Of a stretch of DNA of 59,627 nt, positions 24,990-32,269 are shown in pieces. The notes beneath the pieces are model-generated. The model was given only the letters and a program-made list of their open reading frames with translations. It was not told the DNA's origin and searched no databases. Where the stretch lies: positions 1-59,627 of the forward strand of contig JASGDB010000082.1 in the NCBI GenBank assembly GCA_049841315.1, in the 5' to 3' direction. The stretch is from JASGDB01 sp049841315. Its GTDB lineage: Bacteria; Bacteroidota; Bacteroidia; Flavobacteriales; Weeksellaceae. Position 1 is the first letter of the stretch; the number at the start of each line of letters is the position of its first letter. A program made the position numbers and the translations under genes.

Positions 24990-26348
24990 TTAAAATCCCT
25001 TTACCAAAAGCCGTAAATTCGCCTGCATATCAATTACTGCCGTGATTCCGTTATCGCTCATCAGCACTTTTGAGGGTTTCAGGCTCTGTACTCTGCCGGA
25101 CATTTTCAGACCTTTGTAATATTCCTTATTAAAGGTTTCTTCCACGCTCTTTTTAGAGCTGTCTTCGATTTCCTGAGTCGGAATTCCGTATTCTTCTTCA
25201 ATCATTTTAATGATTTTTCCTTTGAATAAAAGCGTTGCGGTTTTTTGAAGAATATTTTTTGTTTTCAGATTGAATTTGGTATCGTTCAGTACAATTTTTC
25301 TTTTAAATTCATCATAAACCGGAATTCCCGAAATGTAGGAAGTGCCTTCCACTGCGCCTTCCGTCTGCGCTTCAATCATTATCCGTTCTTCATCGCGGTA
25401 TACTTTGATGTCTGTGATTTTTATTTTGGATTTTCCGTCGCGGAAATCAAACTCCTTATTCAGAAACATATTTTTCGCAATGGAAGTCGCTTCGGTAAAA
25501 GGAACATTTGCGGTCGTCTGCAAAAGGAAAGACGGCGGAAGGCTCTGTACGGAATTAAAATTGGCAACCGTCCGCACTTCCGGTGAAGAAGCCGGTTTTC
25601 TGCCCGTAAAAGTTTCCGAATAGGTATCAATTCCGATATTCATGTCAATCGCATCTGCATAAAAAACAAGCGGAGTTACGTTCACCGAAAGAGGCGTGAT
25701 TTTCAGCCATGTATTGTACTCTTCCGAAACATTGAACGGCTGAGCAAAAAGATTCCACGCAATTACCGCATACTGTTGGAAATTCAGCTGCGATTCCATC
25801 TGTTTGTCGATGATTTTACAGAAACCTGTCTGTTGTTCTTTCAGGCTTTTTTCGACGAGTGTGGTAATGGGGATTTTGATTTTTCCGTAATCCAGAACCG
25901 GTTTTGATACCCATTTGTATCCGGCAGGAACCGTCGTTGTACTGACCGTCCAGTTGTTTTTGAAAACCACCGAAGTGCTGAAATACATCACCGTTTCAAA
26001 AGTCGTTTCCTGATAGGTATAAACGCCAAAAGTTCCGATTCCTTTTTCCGCCCATATTTTCAGGGGAACTTCTATGATGATGTTCTGGTTTTTCCCTCCC
26101 GAAAGTTTAATCTGTTTGGTTTTCCAGACTTTTACCTTAAACTGGTCGTTATCGTTATCCGTATAGGAATCGTCCTGATAGACGAGGTTTCCCACGGAAG
26201 CATTCACTATATTGCTGATTTCCGAAAGCGGAATCCGAACGGGCATCGTGAGCGATGATTTTATTTTCGGGAATGTGTATTCTTCCAGTGTCTGCTGTGA
26301 AAAAACAGTGATGAAGCAAAACAGTAAAAGGAATTTTAGTATTTTCAA
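24990..26348 (-). CDS. DUF4403 family protein
   Basis: This 452-residue secreted protein resembles DUF4403, a family of Bacteroidota whose members share repeated lipid-binding-like folds; function is not established. The N-terminus is a signal peptide (KILKFLLLFCFITVFSQQ) starting at a TTG (26348). The longest open frame extends to 26402 but would translate part of a dispersed repeat, and there is no better ATG. Typical parts are SSLTMPVRIPLSEISNIVNASVG near the N-terminus and the C-terminal KVLMSDNGITAVIDMQANLRLLVKGF. It stands alone between tRNA-Cys and folB. Confidence 0.7.
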   Translation of the reverse strand: MKILKFLLLFCFITVFSQQTLEEYTFPKIKSSLTMPVRIPLSEISNIVNASVGNLVYQDDSYTDNDNDQFKVKVWKTKQIKLSGGKNQNIIIEVPLKIWAEKGIGTFGVYTYQETTFETVMYFSTSVVFKNNWTVSTTTVPAGYKWVSKPVLDYGKIKIPITTLVEKSLKEQQTGFCKIIDKQMESQLNFQQYAVIAWNLFAQPFNVSEEYNTWLKITPLSVNVTPLVFYADAIDMNIGIDTYSETFTGRKPASSPEVRTVANFNSVQSLPPSFLLQTTANVPFTEATSIAKNMFLNKEFDFRDGKSKIKITDIKVYRDEERIMIEAQTEGAVEGTSYISGIPVYDEFKRKIVLNDTKFNLKTKNILQKTATLLFKGKIIKMIEEEYGIPTQEIEDSSKKSVEETFNKEYYKGLKMSGRVQSLKPSKVLMSDNGITAVIDMQANLRLLVKGF

Positions 26349-26372
26349 AGTGTGTGTTTTTGTTTTATTTTT

Positions 26373-26413
26373 TACCACCCCGCCCTGCGGGCACCCCTCC
26401 AAAGGAGGGGAAT
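26373..26413. repeat. Family A two-hairpin repeat, copy R2
   Basis: Nearly identical to R1: GCCC-TGC-GGGC, then CCCCTCC-AAA-GGAGGGG and GAAT. It abuts the 5' end of the DUF4403 gene, and then the phrase repeats CGGACTTTCCGACTT and TTCGGACTT (26428-26462) follow. Confidence 0.85.
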
Positions 26414-26500
26414 ATTTCCGTCATCTTTCGGACTTTCCGACTTATGCGGACTTTCGGACTTCTAATTTTTCTTTCTCAAAGTCTCCATGTCATTTTCTCA

Positions 26501-26860
26501 TCAAAATTTTCTTTCCAATTCTACGCTTGCGCCTTTCATTTCGCCTTTCATCGGCGGGCTTGTTTTGGTGATTTTGATTTTAATACAGGTAATCTGCGGA
26601 AACTGATGATGAATTGCACCTATAATTCTTCCTGAAACGTGTTCCAAAAGTTTGGACGGAATTTTCATTTCGCGGTGGATGATTTCATTGATGTCGGCGT
26701 AACTTATCGTATCTTCCAGAGCATCGCTTTCGGTGGCTTTCCACAAATCGGCGTGAAGTTCGAGATTGACAAGATAATATGTTCCGATGATGTTTTCTTC
26801 GGGAAGAACGCCGTGATGAGCGTAGATTTTTAGGTTTTCTAAAAGAATTTTGGATTGCAT
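26501..26860 (-). CDS. folB: Dihydroneopterin aldolase
   Basis: FolB converts 7,8-dihydroneopterin to 6-hydroxymethyl-dihydropterin in folate synthesis. The 119-residue protein has the conserved parts: LLENLKIYAHHGVLPEENIIGTYYLVNLEL near the N-terminus, DTISYADINEII near 50-61, and KLLEHVSGRIIGAIHHQFPQI with the substrate-binding Glu. The catalytic Lys lies in CIKIKITKTSPPM. It is a single gene, with no other folate gene in the window. Confidence 0.92.
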   Translation of the reverse strand: MQSKILLENLKIYAHHGVLPEENIIGTYYLVNLELHADLWKATESDALEDTISYADINEIIHREMKIPSKLLEHVSGRIIGAIHHQFPQITCIKIKITKTSPPMKGEMKGASVELERKF

Positions 26861-26870
26861 TTTTAAAGAA

Positions 26871-27584
26871 TTATTTTATTTTTTTCCAATCTCTATCATA
26901 TAAATTTTTCAATTGTTTTTTTAAATCATTTCCAAAAACTTCTTTCGGCGTTTCATCTTTATCTAATATAATTTCAAAAGTTGAAACTTCATCTTTTTCA
27001 TCAAAAACATTATCATTATTACTATCTCTTGTTGCTGTCATAATCACTTTATTGGAACTTGGAATGTATTTCCAATTATCCAAACTATAATTATCCGGCG
27101 AAATTTGTCTGAAATTTTTCCCATACTTATCAGATACAAAAAGATAAATCGGGTCTTCTTCATTTAGCAATTTATCTTTGTTAAAATCTGAAATTATTGC
27201 ATTATAAAAAATATGATTGGTTTTATTTGAAACTCTTATTGTCTCTGTATCATAATGTTTATAATTATAGTCAAAACTCGAAATCAAAATTTTCTTTTCG
27301 GTAAGAAGATGATATTCATTGGTAGAAGAATTTAGAAAAATAATATTCCAATACTTATTATCAGGCATATCTTTGTAAATACTACTTCTCTCTTTATTCC
27401 CCATATTTAAAGGGAAAAGTAAAATTCCGGTGCTGTCAATTTCAAAGAAATCTTTGGTTTGAATACTTAAATTTTCAATCGGAGAAAGTTCGGTTTCTTT
27501 TGATGAACTTTCAATATTTACCGAATTTTTATCACAAGACGTTAGAATAAAAATTGAAATTAGAATTAACAGAATATTTTTCAT
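26871..27584 (-). CDS. Hypothetical lipoprotein with EF-hand-like loops
   Basis: The family is not recognised. The signal MKNILLILISIFILTSC ends in a lipobox, so the protein is probably an outer-membrane or periplasmic lipoprotein. Two regions resemble Ca2+-binding loops: DFNKDKLLNEEDPIYLF and DSNNDNVFDEKDEVSTFE, both of the D-x-N-x-D type, about 50 residues apart. Between them lie short strands with a beta-propeller-like look (SNKVIMTATRDSNND), so a Ca2+-bound repeat fold is a guess. The gene is visibly more AT-rich than its neighbours. It ends 10 bp past the start of folB. Confidence 0.6.
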   Translation of the reverse strand: MKNILLILISIFILTSCDKNSVNIESSSKETELSPIENLSIQTKDFFEIDSTGILLFPLNMGNKERSSIYKDMPDNKYWNIIFLNSSTNEYHLLTEKKILISSFDYNYKHYDTETIRVSNKTNHIFYNAIISDFNKDKLLNEEDPIYLFVSDKYGKNFRQISPDNYSLDNWKYIPSSNKVIMTATRDSNNDNVFDEKDEVSTFEIILDKDETPKEVFGNDLKKQLKNLYDRDWKKIK

Positions 27585-27603
27585 AATTTATGTTCTTTTA
27601 TAA

Positions 27604-27636
27604 AACCCTTTCAGAGTTTGAAATTCTGAAAGGGTT
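27604..27636. repeat. Family C hairpin, copy 2
   Basis: AACCCTTTCAGA pairs with TCTGAAAGGGTT (12 bp) around GTTTGAAAT. It lies between nadA and the lipoprotein gene and has the same stem bases as copy 1 at 6308. Confidence 0.75.
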
Positions 27637-27663
27637 GAGATTATAAAGTTAATTAAAAACCAT

Positions 27664-28680
27664 TTATTTCACTGCTTTACTCAATTCCAGCATTGCTTCA
27701 ATCGGTTTCAGAGCTTTCAAACGGAGTTCTTCTTCAATCAGGATTTCCGGAAGTTCGTATTTCATACAGAGATAGAGTTTTTCCATTGTGTTGCGTTTCA
27801 TGTAGAAACATTCGGAACAGTTACAGCTTTCATCAAAAACCAATGCAGGAATCAGCGATTTTTGTGGTGCTCGTTTTTTCATTTCGTGAAGAATACCTTC
27901 TTCTGTTGCAATGATAAATTCCTGACAATCATCTTTTTCCACATAATTTAGCAATGCAGAAGTAGAACCGATAAAATGAGCGAGTTCCAGAACAGGTGTT
28001 TCACTTTCAGGGTGGGCGATGAGTTTTGCGTTCGGGTGGTCGGCTAATTGTTTTGCAATTCTTTCCATAGAGAATGCTTCATGAACGATACAGCTTCCGT
28101 CCCAGAGAATCATTTCGCGACCTGTTTTTTTAGACAAATATCTGCCCAAATTTTTATCCGGAGCGAAAATTATCGGTCGGTCGGTCGGCAAAGCATTGAT
28201 AATGGTTTCCGCATTGGAGCTCGTTACGATGATGTCGCTTTCCGCTTTTGTTTCTGCGTTGCAGTTGATGTATGTTGCGATTAATGCGTTCGGGTGCTGT
28301 TCACGCATTTTACGAAGACCTTCTCCGCTGCAACCGTCTGCAAGAGAGCAGCCTGCCAGAGTATCGGGAAGAACCACTTTTTTGGTCGGATTCAGGATTT
28401 TTGCTGCTTCCGCCATAAAATGCACACCGCAGAATGCAATCATATCTGCTTCGGTTTCTTTCGCCTGTCTTGCCAACTGCAAAGAATCTCCTAAGAAATC
28501 AGCTATATCCTGAATTTCCGCCGGCTGATAATAATGCGCGAGAATGACCGCGTTTTTTTCTTCTTTCAGTTCGAGAATGGCTTTTACCAAATCCTCGCCC
28601 TGCGGAATCATGAATTCCTTTAAATCCAGAAAGCCTTTTACAGGCATATTGTCTATTGCAGTTTGAAATTTATCTTGCAT
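27664..28680 (-). CDS. nadA: Quinolinate synthase
   Basis: NadA condenses iminoaspartate with dihydroxyacetone phosphate to quinolinate, the first intermediate of de novo NAD synthesis, using a [4Fe-4S] cluster. Conserved parts are VILAHYYQPAEIQDIADFLGDS, IAFCGVHFMAEAAKILNP and DTLAGCSLADGC. Near the C-terminus is ESCNCSECFYMKRNTMEKLY. The cysteines in the FCGVHFM, GCSLADGC and CNCSEC motifs can supply the three cluster ligands. The 338-residue length fits. No nadB or nadC lies nearby. Confidence 0.95.
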   Translation of the reverse strand: MQDKFQTAIDNMPVKGFLDLKEFMIPQGEDLVKAILELKEEKNAVILAHYYQPAEIQDIADFLGDSLQLARQAKETEADMIAFCGVHFMAEAAKILNPTKKVVLPDTLAGCSLADGCSGEGLRKMREQHPNALIATYINCNAETKAESDIIVTSSNAETIINALPTDRPIIFAPDKNLGRYLSKKTGREMILWDGSCIVHEAFSMERIAKQLADHPNAKLIAHPESETPVLELAHFIGSTSALLNYVEKDDCQEFIIATEEGILHEMKKRAPQKSLIPALVFDESCNCSECFYMKRNTMEKLYLCMKYELPEILIEEELRLKALKPIEAMLELSKAVK

Positions 28681-28742
28681 TGTGTTTATGTTTTGATGTG
28701 GTTTGAGATTGTCTGAAATGGTTTGATTGGGTTTCAGGAATA

Positions 28743-29048
28743 TTATTGGTAAACCGAAGTGAGATTAATTTTCAATCCTAAGGCTTCAATAATTTTATAA
28801 AAAGTTGAAACTTTCGGTTCGGTTTTTCCGTTTTCAATTCTGGAAATATATGATTTGTCCGCACCAATTTTTTCCGCAAGTTCTTCCTGTGTCATTTTCA
28901 CTTCTTTTCTTGCCTGTTCAATAATCTGTCCGGTGTAAAAAGCCATTGCTTTTTCCTGAAATTTTTTTCGTTCTTCCGTCCCGTGTTCTCCGTATTTTTC
29001 AGCTAATACACGGCTGTAACTTTTTATTTTATTTTCTTCTGTATTCAT
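28743..29048 (-). CDS. XRE-family antitoxin, TA module 3
   Basis: This 101-residue protein ends in a clear Cro/C1-type helix-turn-helix: MTQEELAEKIGADKSYISRIENGKTEPKVSTFYKIIEALGL. Its N-terminal part (about 1-50, RVLAEKYGEHGTEERKKFQEKAMAFYTGQIIEQARKEVK) is a charged helix that probably binds the toxin. It starts inside the toxin gene (20-bp overlap), so the two are translationally coupled. The likely target is the palindrome at 29375-29396. Confidence 0.88.
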   Translation of the reverse strand: MNTEENKIKSYSRVLAEKYGEHGTEERKKFQEKAMAFYTGQIIEQARKEVKMTQEELAEKIGADKSYISRIENGKTEPKVSTFYKIIEALGLKINLTSVYQ

Positions 29049-29361
29049 AATATTCAGACATTATTTTGTGTGCTTTTTCTATTTCTTTTCGGGGTGTTTT
29101 TTGGTCTTTTTTATGAAAACCATTGAATAAAACCACTAATTTTCCCTCATCAAAACAGCAAAAAATCCGGTAAATATTACTCTGATATTCTATTCTGATT
29201 TCAAAAAGTCCGCTTTCTATATGTTTCAGGAATTTTTCTGAAATCCTTTCCTGCGTTTCAATAATTTCAAAGATATAGTCGATTTTCTCCAAAACTCTAA
29301 CATTCAGTTTCTTAGAAAACTCTTCAAAGTAATTGCCGAATGTTATAATTTCCCTCATCAT
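29029..29361 (-). CDS. RelE/HigB-like toxin, TA module 3
   Basis: This 110-residue protein resembles the phage-derived Gp49-like/HigB family of RelE-fold toxins. The sequence GLFEIRIEYQSNIYRIFCCFDEGKLVVLFNGFHKKDQKTPRKEIEKAHKIM has the expected 'ElRi...yRilyf...vvllhgF.KK.qktP..EI..A' pattern. The Lys/Arg-rich end is typical. I start at the ATG at 29361; a second ATG follows directly at 29358. The toxin-first order is typical of HigBA. The promoter and operator lie between this gene and gmk. Confidence 0.88.
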   Translation of the reverse strand: MMREIITFGNYFEEFSKKLNVRVLEKIDYIFEIIETQERISEKFLKHIESGLFEIRIEYQSNIYRIFCCFDEGKLVVLFNGFHKKDQKTPRKEIEKAHKIMSEYYEYRRK

Positions 29362-29362
29362 G

Positions 29363-29370
29363 CAAAAGTA
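29363..29370 (-). promoter_or_regulatory. -7 box for TA module 3
   Basis: On the minus strand TACTTTTG matches TAnnTTTG, 1 bp before the ATG at 29361, so the transcript is probably leaderless or nearly so. Confidence 0.5.
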
Positions 29371-29374
29371 ATAA

Positions 29375-29396
29375 AAGTTGTACAACTGTACAACTT
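29375..29396. promoter_or_regulatory. Palindromic operator of TA module 3
   Basis: AAGTTGTACA and TGTACAACTT form a perfect 10-bp inverted repeat around AC. It lies between the -7 box and upstream -33 region of the TA module, and overlaps the gmk stop codon (29395-29397). It is the likely binding site of the XRE antitoxin. Confidence 0.7.
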
Positions 29397-29964
29397 ATGA
29401 TTTTTCTATAAACTCCTCAACAAGAGTTTTCACTTCGTCTTTTGCTTTCTGCAAATCGGTGTTGATAACGGTTTTATCAAATTCGGTTTTATACGTTATC
29501 TCCTCCTCTGCTTTGGCAACTCTGGTTTTAATGGTTTCCTCATCGTCTGTTCCTCTGCTCATCAATCTTCGTTCCAATTCTTCCACAGACGGCGGCATAA
29601 TGAAAATGGACAGTGCTTTTTCCCCGAAATATTTTTTAAGTGAAATTCCGCCTTTTACATCGACGTCGAAAATTACGGTTTTTCCTTCATTCCAGATTCT
29701 TTCCACTTCGCTTTTCAGTGTTCCGTAGTATTTATCGGTGTAAACTTCTTCGTATTCCACAAAGGCGTTTTCAGCGATTTTCTCACGAAATTCTTCGGGC
29801 GAAATGAAATAATAATCGGTTCCGTTTTTTTCCGTTCCACGTGGTTTTCTCGTGGTGCAGGAAATGGAAAAAGCCAGTTCCGGAAAAATTTCGAGGCAGT
29901 GTTTTACCAATGTGGTTTTTCCGCTTCCGGACGGTGCGGAAAATATGATAACTTTGTTGTTCAT
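29395..29964 (-). CDS. gmk: Guanylate kinase
   Basis: Gmk phosphorylates GMP to GDP with ATP. The 189-residue protein has the P-loop IFSAPSGSGKTTLVKHCL, the GMP-binding SCTTRKPRGTEKNGTDYYFIS, and KYYGTLKSEVERIWNEGKTVIFDVDVKGG. Downstream on the same strand is TA module 3; the operator of that module overlaps its stop codon. Upstream lies the YicC gene, with a pair of hairpin repeats in between. Confidence 0.95.
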   Translation of the reverse strand: MNNKVIIFSAPSGSGKTTLVKHCLEIFPELAFSISCTTRKPRGTEKNGTDYYFISPEEFREKIAENAFVEYEEVYTDKYYGTLKSEVERIWNEGKTVIFDVDVKGGISLKKYFGEKALSIFIMPPSVEELERRLMSRGTDDEETIKTRVAKAEEEITYKTEFDKTVINTDLQKAKDEVKTLVEEFIEKS

Positions 29965-29982
29965 TAATGATAATTGATTTTT

Positions 29983-30029
29983 CCACGAGTTTCACACGTG
30001 GCTATTATTATTGAACCTCTTTGAGGTTC
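29983..30029. repeat. Family B double hairpin, copy 1
   Basis: Stem CCACG-AGTTTCACA-CGTGG, then CTATTATTATT, then stem GAACCTC-TTT-GAGGTTC. The order (stem, CTATT tail, second stem) is the same as in copy 2, but the stem bases differ. Confidence 0.65.
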
Positions 30030-30058
30030 GTTTTTCATTTTGTTTTTTTTCCTAATTT

Positions 30059-30101
30059 CCAAGGGCTTCACCCTTGGCTATTGATGTCGCCGCTTCGCGG
30101 C
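30059..30101. repeat. Family B double hairpin, copy 2
   Basis: Stem CCAAGGG-CTTCA-CCCTTGG, then CTATTGATGTC, then stem GCCGC-TTC-GCGGC. The frame matches copy 1, with changed but still paired stems. Confidence 0.65.
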
Positions 30102-30138
30102 TCTGCTCACTTGTCTCTTTTTACTCTTGCCTTGGCTC

Positions 30139-30996
30139 TTACAAAACATTCAATGTCTGTTCCTTAATCTTCTCCAAATCATCTTTCATCATGACCACAA
30201 GTTTCTGGATTTCGGCGTGGCTTGCTTTTGAGCCTAATGTATTGATTTCCCTGCCGATTTCCTGGGAGATGAAACCTAATTTTTTTCCGTTCAGGTTTTC
30301 GCTTTCGGCAACTTCCCTGTAATATTTCAGGTGTTGGGCGAGCCGGACTTTTTCTTCGGAAATATCCAGCTTTTCAGCGTAATAGGTCAATTCCTGATAA
30401 AAACGGGTTTCATCAATGTTGTCAAACTCCTGAAGCGCCTTTCTGAAACGTTCTTTCACGGTTTCCATTCTTCCTCCCTCGTGAGGAATCACTTCCGTAA
30501 GATAGGTTTCGATATTGCCGATATTTTTCAGAAGTTCTGTCTGAAGATTGGCACCTTCCGTTCTTCTGAACTCAGAAAATTTTCCGATTGCCTGATTCAC
30601 CAGAGATTCCAAAAATTTCCACTCCTCCTCATCTAGTTCATCCGGTTTTGAAGAAATTGCTTCGGGAAGCCGGACTGCCATTTTCAGGTATTCAAATTCA
30701 GGACCGTCGGATGCACAGCCTTTCAGCTGTTCCATATAGCATTTGATGAGGTCTTTATTGATTTTCACATCCGTTTTCTCGTCCAGCATTTCGCAGGTGA
30801 TGAAGCAATCCACTTTTCCTCGTATAATTGTATCGTTAAGGATTTTGCGGATTTCAAATTCTTTTTCCTTGAACCTTACGGGAATCCTAATATTGAGGTC
30901 GAAGTTTTTGCTGTTGAGCGACTTAATTTCCACGGTTATCCTTTTCCCTTCATAAATTCCTTCACTCCTTCCGAAACCGGTCATTGATAAAACCAT
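30139..30996 (-). CDS. YicC family endoribonuclease-like protein
   Basis: The 285-residue protein matches the YicC family (YicC-like N-terminal domain plus DUF1732-type C-terminus). It starts with the family signature MVLSMTGFGRSEG and continues ITVEIKSLNSKNFDLNIRIP. The C-terminal half has LDISEEKVRLAQHLKYYREVAESENLNGKKLGFISQEIGREINTLGSKA, which is typical. E. coli YicC is reported to be an RNase that acts on sRNA, but its role here is unknown. It is co-oriented with gmk, and a TAnnTTTG box lies upstream. Confidence 0.93.
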   Translation of the reverse strand: MVLSMTGFGRSEGIYEGKRITVEIKSLNSKNFDLNIRIPVRFKEKEFEIRKILNDTIIRGKVDCFITCEMLDEKTDVKINKDLIKCYMEQLKGCASDGPEFEYLKMAVRLPEAISSKPDELDEEEWKFLESLVNQAIGKFSEFRRTEGANLQTELLKNIGNIETYLTEVIPHEGGRMETVKERFRKALQEFDNIDETRFYQELTYYAEKLDISEEKVRLAQHLKYYREVAESENLNGKKLGFISQEIGREINTLGSKASHAEIQKLVVMMKDDLEKIKEQTLNVL

Positions 30997-31014
30997 ATCT
31001 TTTTTTATTTCCTA

Positions 31015-31022
31015 CAAAGATA
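31015..31022 (-). promoter_or_regulatory. -7 box for yicC
   Basis: On the minus strand TATCTTTG matches TAnnTTTG, 18 bp before the ATG at 30996. Confidence 0.5.
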
Positions 31023-31055
31023 AATATTTGAAACGAGTGGTGATTATTTTTTCTC

Positions 31056-31151
31056 CTCATACGACAAGCGTATGAGGTTAAGCATCGTTTGGTACTCCGT
31101 ACCATTTTACCTTTATGGAAACAGTGCGAAGTACTTCAAGATGCTTAATCC
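31056..31151. repeat. Nested hairpin region between yicC and lpxK
   Basis: It contains CTCATACG/CGTATGAG (31056-31076), and then an outer stem GGTTAAGCATC with GATGCTTAATCC (31076-31086 with 31140-31151, one bulge). Inside the outer stem is GGTAC-TCC-GTACC (31091-31103). No open frame of note is seen. It could be a structured RNA or a repeat. Confidence 0.55.
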
Positions 31152-31229
31152 GATGCATCAGCTTCGGGGTTTACAAAAATAGTTATCCACATATTTCTCA
31201 TTTTTAGGAAAAATTTTTTTCAAAAACAT

Positions 31230-31237
31230 TATTTTTG
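31230..31237 (+). promoter_or_regulatory. -7 box for lpxK
   Basis: TATTTTTG matches TAnnTTTG and ends 6 bp before the ATG at 31244, so the leader is very short or absent. Confidence 0.5.
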
Positions 31238-31243
31238 CAAACT

Positions 31244-32269
31244 ATGAAAAGATGGTATCTCTACCCTTTTTCCCTGCTGTATCATTTGGGTACGGGCATC
31301 CGTAATACTGCTTACAGCGTGGGAATTCTTAAATCTACGAAATTTAATACTCCGATTATCTGCATCGGAAATATCTCTGTGGGCGGAAGCGGAAAATCCC
31401 CGATGACCATGTATCTCGCCGATTTTCTTTCCAAACATTTCAAAACAGGAGTGCTTTCACGCGGATACGGAAGACTGACCAAAGGCTACGGCATTACCAA
31501 CTACGAAAGCAATTATAAAACGGTAGGCGATGAAGCCATGCAGTTGTTTGAAAGGTTCAAAAACCGTTTTGTTATCGGTGTTTGTGAAGACCGTGTTTTC
31601 GGAGCGAGGAAAATCATCAGCGATATGGAACTGGATGTTCTTTTGCTTGACGATGCGTATCAGCACAGAGCGATTCGTCCGGGATTTAATATTCTGATGA
31701 CGGATTTCAATGACCCGTATTTTAAGGATTATCTGCTTCCCGCGGGAGATTTGCGGGAAAGCAGAGCCGGAGCCGGAAGAGCGCAGATTATCATGGTTTC
31801 CAAATGTCCGGATACGCTTACGGAAGAGACCAAACAGTATTATATTTCTCGGATTCGTCCTCAGCATAATCAGAAAGTGTTCTTTTCTTCGATAGGATAT
31901 GACGAATTTGTTTATTCCAAAGACAAACAGCTTCCTGACAATAATTTAGCGTATTACGACATTCTGCTGATTACGGGAATTGCCAATCCGAAACCTTTGA
32001 CGGAACACCTTTCAAAATACGCTCAAAAGGTAAAACATCTGAAATTCAGAGACCACCATAATTTTTCGGATGCAGATATTCAGAATATTATTGAAGAATA
32101 CAGGAAATTAGGCGAATACAAACTGATTCTTACGACGGAAAAAGATTATGTAAGACTCAAAACATTTGACTATCTTCGTGATATCGTATATTACTGGCCG
32201 ATAAATGTCAACATCGACAAAAAGGAAGAATTTAACCAGATTATTTTGGATTATGTTAGAAAAAATTAA
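31244..32269 (+). CDS. lpxK: Tetraacyldisaccharide 4'-kinase
   Basis: LpxK phosphorylates the 4' position of the lipid A precursor DS-1-P, at the inner face of the inner membrane. It has an N-terminal hydrophobic region and the P-loop IGNISVGGSGKSPMTMYLADFL. Other conserved motifs are LSRGYGR, VGDEAMQL, VLLLDDAYQHRAI and ITGIANPKPL. The 341-residue length fits. I start at the ATG at 31244, not at the in-frame TTG at 31235. The stop codon overlaps the purine nucleoside phosphorylase gene by 17 bp. Confidence 0.95.
   Translation: MKRWYLYPFSLLYHLGTGIRNTAYSVGILKSTKFNTPIICIGNISVGGSGKSPMTMYLADFLSKHFKTGVLSRGYGRLTKGYGITNYESNYKTVGDEAMQLFERFKNRFVIGVCEDRVFGARKIISDMELDVLLLDDAYQHRAIRPGFNILMTDFNDPYFKDYLLPAGDLRESRAGAGRAQIIMVSKCPDTLTEETKQYYISRIRPQHNQKVFFSSIGYDEFVYSKDKQLPDNNLAYYDILLITGIANPKPLTEHLSKYAQKVKHLKFRDHHNFSDADIQNIIEEYRKLGEYKLILTTEKDYVRLKTFDYLRDIVYYWPINVNIDKKEEFNQIILDYVRKN

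Noticed and set aside
29990..30001. TTTCACACGTGG as a parS half-site
   Set aside because: It is part of the family B hairpin and lacks the AAACA right half of parS.
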